From Actinomycetota bacterium (lineage in GTDB: Bacteria; Actinomycetota; Acidimicrobiia; Acidimicrobiales; Ilumatobacteraceae), in NCBI GenBank assembly GCA_016871395.1, contig VFYV01000011.1, positions 1-60,174 of the forward strand: a stretch of DNA of 60,174 nucleotides, in the 5' to 3' direction. Made by a program: the position numbers and the translations under genes. This document shows, one piece after another, positions 43,524-51,890 of this stretch (positions within the stretch are counted from its first letter, which is position 1; every line of letters starts with the position of its first letter). Under the pieces are notes generated by a model that searched no databases, was not told where the DNA came from, and saw nothing but the letters and a program-made list of their open reading frames with translations.

Positions 43524-44486
43524 TCAGCGGTCGAGGCGGAAGTCGGTGACTTGGGTGTCGTCGGCGCCGAGGTCGGTGAAATTGTCGTAGGCCCGAGCAG
43601 CCATGAATTCCTTCCACGCGAACGATCGGTAAAGCGCCCCGGATTCGCTCAATTCCGGCACGGGTTCGATGACCGAGTTCCGGGCCGGATTCTGGAAGTA
43701 GGGAATACTGAAACGGCGTCGATGGGTCATCGGTACCACGCGATGAACCGCCGCTCGGTAGCGATCGTTGGTCCAAGCCTGCATGCAATCTCCGAGATTG
43801 ACCACGATCGTTCCCGATGTGGGAGGAACATCGATCCAGCCATCGTCGAGCGACTCGGCCTGTAAACCCCCGGTGTCGTCCTGCAAGAGCAAGGTGAGTG
43901 TGCCGGGGTCGGTGTGATAGCCGAGTGCGGTTTCACCCAGTTCGGGTAGGCCCTCTCGTTCGGATTCTGGTACCGGATCACCGACCGGATAACAGTTCAG
44001 CCGAATCATGCTGCTGTGGCGGCTACCAGCGACCTTCGACCGCGAGTCGATTCGTAGGTCGAGGGCCCCGTGGATGAGGCTCATGGCCCGATCAGCCAGG
44101 CCGCTCAGTTCATCGAACAATTCGGTCATGGTCTCGCGGAAGCCCGGAAGCCCGCGGGGCCAACGGTTGCGGACGTCGATGGCGGCCACGGTCGGATCCA
44201 AAAAGTCGAACACTTCCTTGCTGTCACGCTTGCGCTTGGTGAGTTCGCGATCGAAGTAGCCCATGGGATTCTGGAGGTCGCGGACGATCTCGTTCTTGAT
44301 GCTCCGTTCGGCGTCGAAGAAGCGCTCGGTCTCGTGCCATGTTCGTTGGATCAACCCGTCCAGTCCGTGACCGCTCAGAAAGAAAAAGCCGTGATCCCGA
44401 CAGGCCGAGTCGAGGGCAAACATGGACGTTGTCGAAGGGTTCGAGATGTCGACGGTGGGCACGATGGACACGCCGTATGTTGCCAT
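43524..44486 (-). CDS. 2-oxoglutarate/Fe(II)-dependent oxygenase, isopenicillin-N-synthase-like
   Basis: 320 residues. The N-terminal DIOX_N-type domain (VSIVPTVDISNP, DHGFFFLSGHGLDG) is followed by the 2OG-Fe(II) domain. The iron ligands are in LGYHTDPGTLTLLLQDDTGG (H-x-D) near 195 and YRAAVHRVVPM (His) near 250, with RRRFSIPYF (R-x-S, 2OG binding) just after. GLQ/WIDVPP and VVNLGDCMQAWTN are further landmarks. Substrates of bacterial homologues are mostly unknown. ATG 44486 is used; ATG 44528 would add 14 residues and leave only 8 bases before the divergent CoA ligase. Confidence 0.9.
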   Translation of the reverse strand: MATYGVSIVPTVDISNPSTTSMFALDSACRDHGFFFLSGHGLDGLIQRTWHETERFFDAERSIKNEIVRDLQNPMGYFDRELTKRKRDSKEVFDFLDPTVAAIDVRNRWPRGLPGFRETMTELFDELSGLADRAMSLIHGALDLRIDSRSKVAGSRHSSMIRLNCYPVGDPVPESEREGLPELGETALGYHTDPGTLTLLLQDDTGGLQAESLDDGWIDVPPTSGTIVVNLGDCMQAWTNDRYRAAVHRVVPMTHRRRFSIPYFQNPARNSVIEPVPELSESGALYRSFAWKEFMAARAYDNFTDLGADDTQVTDFRLDR

Positions 44487-44536
44487 ACTTCGTTTGGTCG
44501 AACTCGTCTTGTGTATCAGTGGATTCATCGGCCAGA

Positions 44537-46258
44537 ATGAACGCCGTGATCCACCACTACCTCGCCGCCCGGGCTGAACTCGACTCTCCGGGCTCGCCCT
44601 TCGCCACTCACATGACCACCATCCGCGGGGTGCCCGCCAAATCCTTCGTGGCGGCACCGCCCACCATGCGGGCCATCTGGGAGACGACGGTGGTGCATGG
44701 CGACAAGGACTACTTGATCTATGAGGACGAGCGACACACGTATGCCGAGGTGCACGCGCAGGTGCGCAAGTTGGCGTCGTATCTGGTGGCCAACGGCGTT
44801 ACTCCCGGAAGTCGCGTGGCCATCGCCATGCGCAACTACCCCGAGTGGGTCGTGGGCTATTGGGCGGGCGTGTCCGTCGGAGCCGCGGTGGTGGGAATGA
44901 ACGCCTGGTGGACCCCGCCCGAGATGGAGTACGCGTTGAATGACAGTGAGCCGAGGGTGCTGATCGCCGACGACGAACGTCTGGAGCGTCTGGCGCAGAT
45001 GACCAGCCATCGCCCGATGCACGTCATCTCGGTGCGCTCCGACCGCGGCGTGTCCGGCGAGGGAACGACTTGGAGCGCCATCATGTCGGCCGCCGATCCG
45101 GGGATCCTTCCCGATGTCGCCATCGACACCGACGACGATGCCACCATTTTCTACACCTCGGGCACGACGGGTTTCCCCAAGGGCGCGCAGTTGACCAACC
45201 GTGGGTCGGTACACAACATCTTGAACATCGCGGCTATGACCACCGCGGTCGCCATGGCCGAGCAGAAGGCCATCGCCGCTGGTGATGTTCCACCCCCGCC
45301 GCCCCCGCCCCCGGTATTGCCGGCCGCTTTCATGGCACCCACCCCTTTGTTCCACGTGACCGCGTGCAACTGCATCTTGCATCCGGCCACTCTCACCGGA
45401 GCCAAGGTCGTGTTGATGTACAAGTGGGATCCGGGTCGCGCACTGGAGTTGATAGAGCGCGAGAAGGTCACCAATTTCTCCGGGGTGCCCACCATGAGTC
45501 GCGAGATGCTGATGCACCCCGACTGGGGTCGGCGCGACACGTCGTCGTTGGCCGGCCTCGGTGGCGGAGGCGCGGCGCTGCAACCGGACCTGGTGCACAA
45601 GATCGCCGGTGCATTGAAGAACGGTCAACCGTCGACCGGATATGGCATGACCGAGACGCATGGAATCATCACCGCGAACTCGTCGCGCTGGTTCATGGCC
45701 AAGCCCGAGTCATGCGGTCCCGCCGTCCCCACCCTCGAGACCAAATTGGTCGACGAGGAGGGTCGCGACCTCCCAGCCGGTCCGAACACCGTGGGCGTCC
45801 TGTGCGTGCGTGGGTCGGTCACCATCAAGGGCTACCTGAACCGATCAGAAGCCACCGCCGACACCATCAAGGACGGCTGGTTGAACACCGGTGACATCGC
45901 CCGAATCGACGAAGACGGTTTCATCTACATCGTGGACCGCGCCAAGGACATGGTGATCCGAGGTGGTGAGAATGTGTACTGCAGCGAGGTGGAGACCGCT
46001 ATCTACCACCACGATGCTGTTGCCGAGGCCTGCGTTTTTGGAATACCAGAGGAACGTTTGGGCGAGGAAGTGGCGGCGGTGCTGGTGCTTCGACCCGGCG
46101 CGTCACTCACCGAGGACGAATTGCGTCAGTTCCTGACCGTCAGCCTGGCCAAGCACAAGATTCCCACCAAGATCTGGTTCCGCACCGAGCCCGTCCCCCG
46201 CAACGCGAACGGGAAGTTCCTGAAGCGCGAACTGAAGAAGGAGCTCACCGGCTCCTGA
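44537..46258 (+). CDS. Acyl-CoA synthetase (AMP-forming), polyproline insertion
   Basis: 573 residues from ATG 44537. The enzyme activates a carboxylic acid to acyl-AMP and acyl-CoA. Motifs: P-loop IFYTSGTTGFPKGAQLTN near 202, GYGMTETHG near 370, GWLNTGDIARIDEDGF near 450, RAKDMVIRGGENVY near 471 and NANGKFLKREL with the catalytic Lys at the C-terminus. Near residue 252 is a run of eight prolines, which would require elongation factor P. The N-terminal extension reads HYLAARAELDSPGSPF. It resembles long-chain or medium-chain acyl-CoA ligases of actinobacteria; the acid is not known. Confidence 0.91.
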   Translation: MNAVIHHYLAARAELDSPGSPFATHMTTIRGVPAKSFVAAPPTMRAIWETTVVHGDKDYLIYEDERHTYAEVHAQVRKLASYLVANGVTPGSRVAIAMRNYPEWVVGYWAGVSVGAAVVGMNAWWTPPEMEYALNDSEPRVLIADDERLERLAQMTSHRPMHVISVRSDRGVSGEGTTWSAIMSAADPGILPDVAIDTDDDATIFYTSGTTGFPKGAQLTNRGSVHNILNIAAMTTAVAMAEQKAIAAGDVPPPPPPPPVLPAAFMAPTPLFHVTACNCILHPATLTGAKVVLMYKWDPGRALELIEREKVTNFSGVPTMSREMLMHPDWGRRDTSSLAGLGGGGAALQPDLVHKIAGALKNGQPSTGYGMTETHGIITANSSRWFMAKPESCGPAVPTLETKLVDEEGRDLPAGPNTVGVLCVRGSVTIKGYLNRSEATADTIKDGWLNTGDIARIDEDGFIYIVDRAKDMVIRGGENVYCSEVETAIYHHDAVAEACVFGIPEERLGEEVAAVLVLRPGASLTEDELRQFLTVSLAKHKIPTKIWFRTEPVPRNANGKFLKRELKKELTGS

Positions 46259-46270
46259 GCCGCGCGGTCT

Positions 46271-46672
46271 TCAGTCCTCGCTCGGTTCGAGTCCGCACGT
46301 CTCGACACCGAACTCCTCGATTGATTCGCCCGCGGCAACGACATCGGGATCCGTCAAGATTTCCATCATCTCACTCATGGCAGCAGGATCGTTCTCGTCG
46401 AGTTCCGCGAGCACGGTCATTATCGGAGTGAGGGTCAAAACCGCGTCCCGCAATTCAGCAGAGGGTGCGACGTCGGCCAATTCCTCGACGATCTCCGTCA
46501 ACTTGGACATATCGTCCGAGAGTGGATCAAGGTCATCGAGGCTCGAGAGCTTGGCACAGAACGCCTCATTCGACAAAGCGGAACCCGAGCCCGAGTCGTC
46601 CCCTCCGCACGACGCGCCGATGAGCGCGAGGCACACGGTGAGGGCGGACAGGGATCGGGAACGTTGGGTCAT
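46271..46672 (-). CDS. Small secreted (probable) lipoprotein
   Basis: From ATG 46672 the product has 133 residues with a hydrophobic leader (LSALTVCLALIGASCGG) that contains a Cys at the end of a signal peptide. The lipobox is imperfect (GASC with Gly at -3), but the following Gly/Asp/Ser-rich linker is typical of lipoproteins. The mature part is acidic and helical and has two further Cys (FCAKL and ETCGLEP) that may pair. No family was recognised. It shares its intergenic region with the divergent TetR gene. Confidence 0.6.
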   Translation of the reverse strand: MTQRSRSLSALTVCLALIGASCGGDDSGSGSALSNEAFCAKLSSLDDLDPLSDDMSKLTEIVEELADVAPSAELRDAVLTLTPIMTVLAELDENDPAAMSEMMEILTDPDVVAAGESIEEFGVETCGLEPSED

Positions 46673-46718
46673 TTCCCAACAGTAACGGTCATCAGCGTCG
46701 GGTCGGGGTGATGTCTTC

Positions 46719-46741
46719 GTAGTGATCGCTACAGTGCTGAC
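46719..46741 (+). promoter_or_regulatory. TetR gene promoter with operator
   Basis: GTAGTGATCGCTAC (46719-46732) is an inverted repeat with one mismatch pair. It overlaps TACAGT (46730-46735), a -10 box six bases before GTG 46742, so the mRNA is probably leaderless and autorepressed. The same operator sequence occurs before the opposite operon at 48135. Confidence 0.6.
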
Positions 46742-47281
46742 GTGGGATATCGCCATGACCGTGACGACATCGTTCGGGCCGGGATCGACGTCGTGCTGGG
46801 CGAAGGACTGGCTTCGCTGTCGTTCGGCAAGGTGGCCAGAGCGCTCGGAATCTCCGATCGCATGGTGGTGTACTACTTCCCGACCAAGAACGAGTTGATC
46901 AACGCGATCGTGGTGGCAATGGGTGTGCAGCTGCAGGAGTTGCTGGAGGGCGCCTTCACCCAGGAGGCATCACCTGACGAGTTGTTGCGCAAGGCGTGGC
47001 CCGTCCTGGCTGGCAACAAGGTGGACGCGCTCATGGCCGTGTACTTCGAGGTCGTGGGTCTGGCGAGCGCACGCAAGGAGCCCTTCGTGGCCTTGGCGGC
47101 CGAGTTAGTGGAGTCCTGGGTCGCGTGGATCAGTGAATTGATCCGAGGCGACAGCCCGGTGGAACGTCGACGTCTGGCCTGGTCGATCGTGGCGCGAATC
47201 GACGGGCTGTTGATGGTGCGTCAGGTGTGCGGGGCCCGTGCCGCCAACGAGGCTGCCCGAGCGTTGGGCATCATCGACTGA
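46742..47281 (+). CDS. TetR-family transcriptional regulator
   Basis: The 179-residue protein has the N-terminal TetR DNA-binding domain: DIVRAGIDVVLGEGLASLSF, then helix-turn-helix KVARALGISDRMVVYYFPTK near 32-50, followed by a C-terminal ligand-binding helical domain. The proposed targets are its own promoter (46719) and that of the gene pair at 47304-48145, on the basis of matching inverted repeats. Effector is unknown; given the epoxide-hydrolase-like target, a hydrophobic or xenobiotic ligand is likely. It ends 22 bases from the convergent gene. Confidence 0.9.
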   Translation: MGYRHDRDDIVRAGIDVVLGEGLASLSFGKVARALGISDRMVVYYFPTKNELINAIVVAMGVQLQELLEGAFTQEASPDELLRKAWPVLAGNKVDALMAVYFEVVGLASARKEPFVALAAELVESWVAWISELIRGDSPVERRRLAWSIVARIDGLLMVRQVCGARAANEAARALGIID

Positions 47282-47303
47282 TCCCGGATCGGGAGCGAGT
47301 TCG

Positions 47304-47699
47304 TCAGGCCAGAGCGGCCATCTGGGTGGCGAACACGTTCATGTCGAAGTAGTCGCGCCAGTGGGTGATCTTGCCGTCGCGAACGGTGAAGACCCCGGTG
47401 ACGGGCAGCTCGACCCAACCGTTGGCGAGACGATGACGGTCGAGGCGTTCGACGAACACGGTGTCGGCGTTGGTGGCGGTGGTGCGCACGATGAACTCGT
47501 TGCGGATGACGCCGGCGAAGGCCGGGATGAGCACCGCGCGCATTCCGTCGGGTCCGATCACGGTGCCGGCCTCGAAACCGAAGGGGACGTTGACGTACTC
47601 CATGTCGTCGGCGACGAATCTCACCGCCTCCTCGACGTCGTTGCCCTCGAAGGAGCGAAAGAAGTCGAGGACGGTGCTCAGAGGATCGTTCGTGGTCAT
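47304..47699 (-). CDS. Limonene-1,2-epoxide-hydrolase-like NTF2-fold protein
   Basis: 131 residues from ATG 47699. The core YVNVPFGFEAGTVIGPDG and RLDRHRLANGWVELPVTGVFTVRDGKITHWRDYFDM are characteristic of limonene-epoxide hydrolases, with Asp and Arg residues (LDRHR, WRDYFD) that form the D-R-D triad in this family. It would open an epoxide ring with water. The ATG overlaps the upstream membrane-protein stop (ATGA), so the two are one operon. Confidence 0.83.
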   Translation of the reverse strand: MTTNDPLSTVLDFFRSFEGNDVEEAVRFVADDMEYVNVPFGFEAGTVIGPDGMRAVLIPAFAGVIRNEFIVRTTATNADTVFVERLDRHRLANGWVELPVTGVFTVRDGKITHWRDYFDMNVFATQMAALA

Positions 47700-48145
47700 G
47701 TGGCGTTTCCTTTCCGACGGGGGAGCGTGTTCACCGATACCAATTGGTCGGAGACGAGGATGGCGGCCAATCCGAACAGGATCAGGGCCGCGACGTTGGC
47801 GAGTGCTGCACCCTCGTGGCCGTAGACGTCGGGCCACAACCCGACGAACAACCCGTCGAAGGTGACGGCACCCGCACTGGCGATCACCACGAACCGACGA
47901 CGGTCGAGGGCCAAACGATCGGCGAGGAATCGCAGGATCGCCACCGTCACCGGTCCGAGGGCGGCGGCCAGGGCGTACAGACCGAGTTTCGGCGCGGTCT
48001 GCGACAGCGCGTCGTCGGGGACAACGGTGAAGAAGAGCGCGAACGCCAAGGCGAAAACCATCCCCACCGGGTGGGCGATCCAGATTGCGCAGATCGAGCT
48101 CCGACGTGCCGAGACGGGGCCGTTCGAATCGTGTGTAGTGACCAC
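47696..48145 (-). CDS. Small membrane protein of unknown function
   Basis: With a GTG start at 48145 the product has 149 residues and four hydrophobic segments (PVGMVFALAFALFFTVV, LGLYALAAALGPVTVAIL, VIASAGAVTFDGLFVGL and ANVAALILFGLAAILVS). The GTG sits exactly at the predicted transcription start of TTGACG/TACGTT. No family was recognised. It is co-translated with the epoxide-hydrolase-like gene and probably repressed by the TetR protein, so a role in uptake or export of the same ligand is possible. Confidence 0.6.
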   Translation of the reverse strand: MVTTHDSNGPVSARRSSICAIWIAHPVGMVFALAFALFFTVVPDDALSQTAPKLGLYALAAALGPVTVAILRFLADRLALDRRRFVVIASAGAVTFDGLFVGLWPDVYGHEGAALANVAALILFGLAAILVSDQLVSVNTLPRRKGNAT

Positions 48146-48148
48146 TAC
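48135..48148 (-). promoter_or_regulatory. TetR operator at the start of the membrane protein-epoxide hydrolase operon
   Basis: GTAGTGACCACTAC is a perfect inverted repeat (6+6 arms, 2-base spacer). It differs at only two central positions from GTAGTGATCGCTAC before the TetR gene. It overlaps the proposed transcription start at 48145. Confidence 0.65.
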
Positions 48149-48151
48149 AAA

Positions 48152-48181
48152 AACGTAACCCGATGGGAGGGCTCGCGTCAA
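48152..48181 (-). promoter_or_regulatory. Promoter of the 48145-47304 operon
   Basis: On the minus strand TTGACG (48181-48176), 18 bases, TACGTT (48157-48152), then 6 bases and GTG at 48145: a near-consensus sigma-70-type promoter producing a leaderless message. It is the best -35/-10 pair seen in the window. Confidence 0.65.
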
Positions 48182-48261
48182 GGGTTCCGGATCGGTGGTG
48201 CCAAGAGTTTGTTGTCGAAAGGCGGTGCTTCGAACCGGGGTTTCGTATCCTTTATGTTCTT

Positions 48262-49668
48262 GTGACCACGAAACCGACCGCCGCCTTCTCTATCGCCCTC
48301 GACTGCCAGTTGGACAACGTTCCGGGCACCCTCGGACGCCTGTGCACCGCCATCGGCGAGGCCGGTGGCAACATCGGTGCTCTTGATGGTTTCGACGTGC
48401 GAGGACCCGTGTTGCGCCGCAGCCTGGTGGTGCACTGTCGCGACGAGGCCCACCAGGCCAAGGTCGTCGACGCAGTGAAGAAGCTTTCAGGCGTCACCCT
48501 GCTTGGTTGGTGGGACCGTACCTTCAAGATGCACGAGTCGGGCAAGATCCAGGTCATCTCGACGGCGCCGGTGAACGACCGCGACGATTTGTCGATGGCG
48601 TACACCCCCGGCGTGGCCCGCGTATGCACGGCGATCGAGAACGATCCGGGCTTGTCACACGAGTACACCATCCGCAAGAACACCGTGGCCATCGTCAGCA
48701 ACGGCACGGCGGTGCTCGGTCTCGGCGACATCGGTCCCGAGGGGGCCATGCCGGTGATGGAGGGTAAGGCTCTGCTGTTCAAGGAGTTCGGTGGCGTCGA
48801 CGGATTCCCGGTGTGCATCAACGCCCGCACCGCCGACGAGGTGGTCGATTTCGTCCAGCGCATCGCTCCCACCTTCGGTGGTATCAACCTCGAGGACATC
48901 AAGGCCCCCGAGTGCTTCGAGATCGAGGAGCGTCTGCGCGCCAGCCTCGACATCCCCGTCTTCCACGACGACCAGCACGGAACCGCGGTCGTCACCCTGG
49001 CCGCGCTGTGGAACTCCCTGAAGATCGCCGGCAAGAAGATGGAGGACCTCACAGTCGTCATCGCCGGTGTGGGTGCCGCCGGTGTGGCTATCGGCAAGAT
49101 CTTGTTGAACGCCGGCGTCGGCGAGGTGATCGGTTGCGACCGGGTGGGCGCCATTTACACCGGCCGAGGGGAAATGAACTCGGCCAAGGAGTGGTTTGCC
49201 GAGAACACCAATCGTTCGCGCCGCATGGGAACCATCAGCGACATCATGAAGGGCACCGACGTGTTCGTCGGGGTGAGTGGACCCGACCTCATCACCGCGG
49301 CCGACGTACGCTCGATGGCCAAAAACCCCATCGTGTTCGCCATGGCGAACCCGAACCCCGAGATCCGCCCCGAGCAGTGCGACGGGTTGGCGTCGGTCAT
49401 GGCCACCGGTCGTAGCGACTACCCCAATCAGATCAACAACGTTCTGGCGTTCCCTGGCATCTTCCGTGGAGCACTGGACGCCCGTGCCACCGACATCACC
49501 GAGGGAATGAAGTTGGCGGCGGCCATCGCCATCGCCGAGTCGGTGACCGAGGCCGAATTGAAGCCCGAGTTCGTCGTACCGTCGGTGTTCGATCGCTCGG
49601 TGGTGGCCCGCGTGGCACCCGCCGTGGCTGCCGCCGCCGTGGCCGACGGTGTGATTCGCAAGAGATGA
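48262..49668 (+). CDS. Malic enzyme with N-terminal ACT domain
   Basis: Converts malate to pyruvate and CO2 with NAD(P). From GTG 48262 the protein has 468 residues. Residues about 10-85 form an ACT domain (IALDCQLDNVPGTLGRLCTA, then GVTLLGWWDRTF), probably allosteric. The malic N domain has SMAYTPGVARVC (catalytic Tyr) and GKALLFKEFGGVDGFPVCIN (catalytic Lys), DIPVFHDDQHGTA gives metal ligands, and the NAD domain has VVIAGVGAAGVAIGKIL, FVGVSGPDLITAADV and FAMANPNPEI. ACT fusion is known in actinobacteria and related phyla. Cofactor choice is not clear. A TATCCT box at 48246 may be its -10. Confidence 0.92.
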   Translation: MTTKPTAAFSIALDCQLDNVPGTLGRLCTAIGEAGGNIGALDGFDVRGPVLRRSLVVHCRDEAHQAKVVDAVKKLSGVTLLGWWDRTFKMHESGKIQVISTAPVNDRDDLSMAYTPGVARVCTAIENDPGLSHEYTIRKNTVAIVSNGTAVLGLGDIGPEGAMPVMEGKALLFKEFGGVDGFPVCINARTADEVVDFVQRIAPTFGGINLEDIKAPECFEIEERLRASLDIPVFHDDQHGTAVVTLAALWNSLKIAGKKMEDLTVVIAGVGAAGVAIGKILLNAGVGEVIGCDRVGAIYTGRGEMNSAKEWFAENTNRSRRMGTISDIMKGTDVFVGVSGPDLITAADVRSMAKNPIVFAMANPNPEIRPEQCDGLASVMATGRSDYPNQINNVLAFPGIFRGALDARATDITEGMKLAAAIAIAESVTEAELKPEFVVPSVFDRSVVARVAPAVAAAAVADGVIRKR

Positions 49669-49682
49669 GCGGGACACCCGCT
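49668..49682 (+). terminator. Hairpin after malic enzyme
   Basis: AGCGGG-ACA-CCCGCT, a six-pair perfect stem with three-base loop, begins at the last base of the stop codon. No T-run follows. Confidence 0.45.
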
Positions 49683-49850
49683 GCGTGGACCGAGCGCGAG
49701 GCTCCGATGAGTGTTGACGAGTTGCGCGGGAGTCGTTAGCGCCGAGTTTCGAAATGTACCATGTGGAGCGGTGGGTTTCATGACCTTTCGTCATCATCGA
49801 TGTCGGTCCCACCGCCGTGACTCGGGGAGGGGTGGCTCGTGGAGCAACGA
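49683..49850 (+). other. Intergenic stretch before the Gfo/Idh cluster
   Basis: No coding signal is seen. With the flanking hairpin, palindrome and promoter it makes a 242-base gap, the boundary between the housekeeping malic enzyme and the accessory sulfation-type cluster. Confidence 0.35.
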
Positions 49851-49868
49851 CTCATGTCGTGACATGAG
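49851..49868 (+). promoter_or_regulatory. Perfect 18-bp palindrome upstream of the Gfo/Idh pair
   Basis: CTCATGTC-GT-GACATGAG has 8-base perfect arms and a 2-base centre, 43 bases before the ATG at 49911 and just upstream of the -35 position. It looks like an operator of a dimeric regulator. No regulator gene is within the cluster part that is visible. Confidence 0.5.
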
Positions 49869-49898
49869 CATCATCTCTCTCGAGTCGCGGCGCTGAGT

Positions 49899-49910
49899 TA
49901 GGATCACATC
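49899..49910 (+). promoter_or_regulatory. Leaderless promoter of the first Gfo/Idh gene
   Basis: TAGGAT (49899-49904) plus six bases leads to ATG 49911, which places the transcription start on the start codon. No Shine-Dalgarno site is visible. Confidence 0.45.
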
Positions 49911-50936
49911 ATGGGCGATGCAAAGCGGGTGGGGCTTCTGGCGTACGGTGCGATCGGGCACGAGCACAATGTGGCTGTTCAGAGCACCGACGGATTGGAA
50001 TTGGTCGCGGTGTGTGACACCAATCCCGATCGTCTCAAGGTCGCACTCGATCTCGCTCCGCGAGCATCGACGTTTCTGGACGCGACGGAGATGCTGGACT
50101 CCGGACTCCTCGACCTGGTGGTGATCTCGACACCTCCGAACACGCATTTTCGTTGGGCGAAGGAGGCGCTCTCGCGAGGTATCGACGTGGTTCTCGAGAA
50201 GCCCATGGCTCTCACCTCCGACGAATGTGACGAGTTGAGGAGCCTCGCCAAGGCTATGAACCTTTTGCTCGTCGTCTATCAGAATCGCAGGTTCGATGCG
50301 GATTTCGTCACGATGCGGGAGATCGCTCGGTCCGGAGAAATCGGTGAAGTCTTCCAATTCGACACCTTCATCGGCGGGTATTCGCGACCGTGCGACTATT
50401 GGCACTCGAATGCGGAGATTTCGGGTGGGGCGATCTTCGACTGGGGAAGCCATTTCATCGACCAAATTCTGAACATCATTCCCGACGAGGTGGCTCACGT
50501 GAGTGCGGTCAACCACAAACGTGTTTGGACTCACGCGACGAACGCCGATCACGCCCAGGTCGTGGTGACGTTCGTTGACGGCAAGCAGGCGACTTTCATC
50601 CACTCCGATTTGGCGGCCGCGCGTAAGCCCAAGTTCTTCCTCCTCGGGACGCAGGGTGCCGTCGTTGGTGATTGGGATTCCGCTGCTGAGCCAGCCGTCG
50701 CCGATCTACCGGCGATCCTCACCGTGCATGGCACCAACGGAATCTCACGGGTCGTTCCTCTGCGGGTCGACCCTCCCCATGAGTTCCATCGGTCGATCGT
50801 CGAGTTGATTCGATGTGGAACTCCGATGGAGGTCGATGCTCTCCAGTCCCGCAATGTCGTGGCCATCATGCAGGCCGCTGAGCAGTCCGCGGTGCAGAAC
50901 GGTCTCCCGGTGGTTCCGGACCTCCGGCGGTCCTGA
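49911..50936 (+). CDS. Gfo/Idh/MocA-family oxidoreductase 1
   Basis: 341 residues. The Rossmann start VGLLAYGAIGHEHNVAVQ has A-x-G-x-x-G instead of the usual GxGxxG; the family EKP motif is present as VVLEKPMALTSDE near residue 98 (Lys binds the substrate), and ISGGAIFDWGSHFIDQIL near 175 gives the catalytic Asp/His pair. It probably oxidises a hydroxyl of a sugar, inositol or their derivative with NAD(P). It is followed after 3 bases by a second family member, a pair typical of polyol pathways. Confidence 0.86.
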   Translation: MGDAKRVGLLAYGAIGHEHNVAVQSTDGLELVAVCDTNPDRLKVALDLAPRASTFLDATEMLDSGLLDLVVISTPPNTHFRWAKEALSRGIDVVLEKPMALTSDECDELRSLAKAMNLLLVVYQNRRFDADFVTMREIARSGEIGEVFQFDTFIGGYSRPCDYWHSNAEISGGAIFDWGSHFIDQILNIIPDEVAHVSAVNHKRVWTHATNADHAQVVVTFVDGKQATFIHSDLAAARKPKFFLLGTQGAVVGDWDSAAEPAVADLPAILTVHGTNGISRVVPLRVDPPHEFHRSIVELIRCGTPMEVDALQSRNVVAIMQAAEQSAVQNGLPVVPDLRRS

Positions 50937-50939
50937 CCC

Positions 50940-51890
50940 ATGACGGTGCGCTGGGGCTTTCTCGGCGCCGGCTTCGTTGCCAGTCGGGGCCTGGCCCCTG
51001 CCGTGCATCTCTCGCGGGGAGCAACCCTGTATGCCGTGGCGAGCAGAGATGAGAAGCGGTCGGAGTCACTCGAACCGGAGCGGGTGCACGCAAACTATGA
51101 CGAACTCCTTTCCGACGAGCGGGTCGATGCCGTGTACATCAGTCTCTCGAATGTTCAGCACGACGAATGGGTGACGAAATCGCTCGAGGCCGGAAAGCAC
51201 GTTCTGTGCGAGAAGCCTCTTGGTCTGAACGCCGCCGAGGTCGAGACGATGTTCGAATGCGCCTCTCGTCACGGACGCCTTCTGGTGGAAGCGGTGTGGG
51301 GAAGATGGCATCCACGATTTGCGCGACTGGTCGGGGTTGTCGAGAGCGGGGCGATCGGCGGGATCGAACACATCGAGACGTCATTCACCTTCGTCTCGGA
51401 GATGACCGACAACTATCGGTTGAACCCGAAAATGGGTGGAGGCGCGTTGCTCGACGTGGGCTGTTACCAGGCTCATGCTTGGGTCGCGCTGACGTCTGGT
51501 GCCCCCGATGTGGAGATCACTCGGGTCTCGCGAATGATCGGTCCGACGGGCGTCGATCTGACGACCGATGTCGCGGTTCGAATTCGCGATTCGATCACCG
51601 CCCGTGCGGTGAGTTCGTTCGCCATGCCCGGCGGGCAACAGTTCATCGTTCGTGGTTCTCATGGTCAGGTCAGCACCGAGTCGGGGGAGTCCTTCACGAC
51701 ATGGAACGAAAGCAGCTCGCTGAGGGTCAACGGCCTGCTCGAGGAATTCGATGTTTCGAACGCTTTCATCGAGATGGTCGAGAACGTGAGCCGGGTCATC
51801 GTGGGTGACCAAGGTTGGATCGTCCCGTCCTCAGACTCGATGCGGGTTGCCGAAATTCTCGATCTCATCGCGGGTCATCCGCAGACGTAG
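50940..51890 (+). CDS. Gfo/Idh/MocA-family oxidoreductase 2 (dihydrodiol dehydrogenase-like)
   Basis: 316 residues from ATG 50940. GFLGAGFVASRGLAPAVHL binds the dinucleotide; VLCEKPLGLNAAEVETM near 92 is the EKP motif; KMGGGALLDVGCYQAHAWVAL near 162 has the D-V-G-C-Y form known from dimeric dihydrodiol dehydrogenase/glucose-fructose oxidoreductase-like members, without the usual final His. EAVWGRWHPR near 118 has the Trp typical for them. It differs clearly from its neighbour and so may act on another step or isomer. It is the second gene of the operon. Confidence 0.86.
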   Translation: MTVRWGFLGAGFVASRGLAPAVHLSRGATLYAVASRDEKRSESLEPERVHANYDELLSDERVDAVYISLSNVQHDEWVTKSLEAGKHVLCEKPLGLNAAEVETMFECASRHGRLLVEAVWGRWHPRFARLVGVVESGAIGGIEHIETSFTFVSEMTDNYRLNPKMGGGALLDVGCYQAHAWVALTSGAPDVEITRVSRMIGPTGVDLTTDVAVRIRDSITARAVSSFAMPGGQQFIVRGSHGQVSTESGESFTTWNESSSLRVNGLLEEFDVSNAFIEMVENVSRVIVGDQGWIVPSSDSMRVAEILDLIAGHPQT

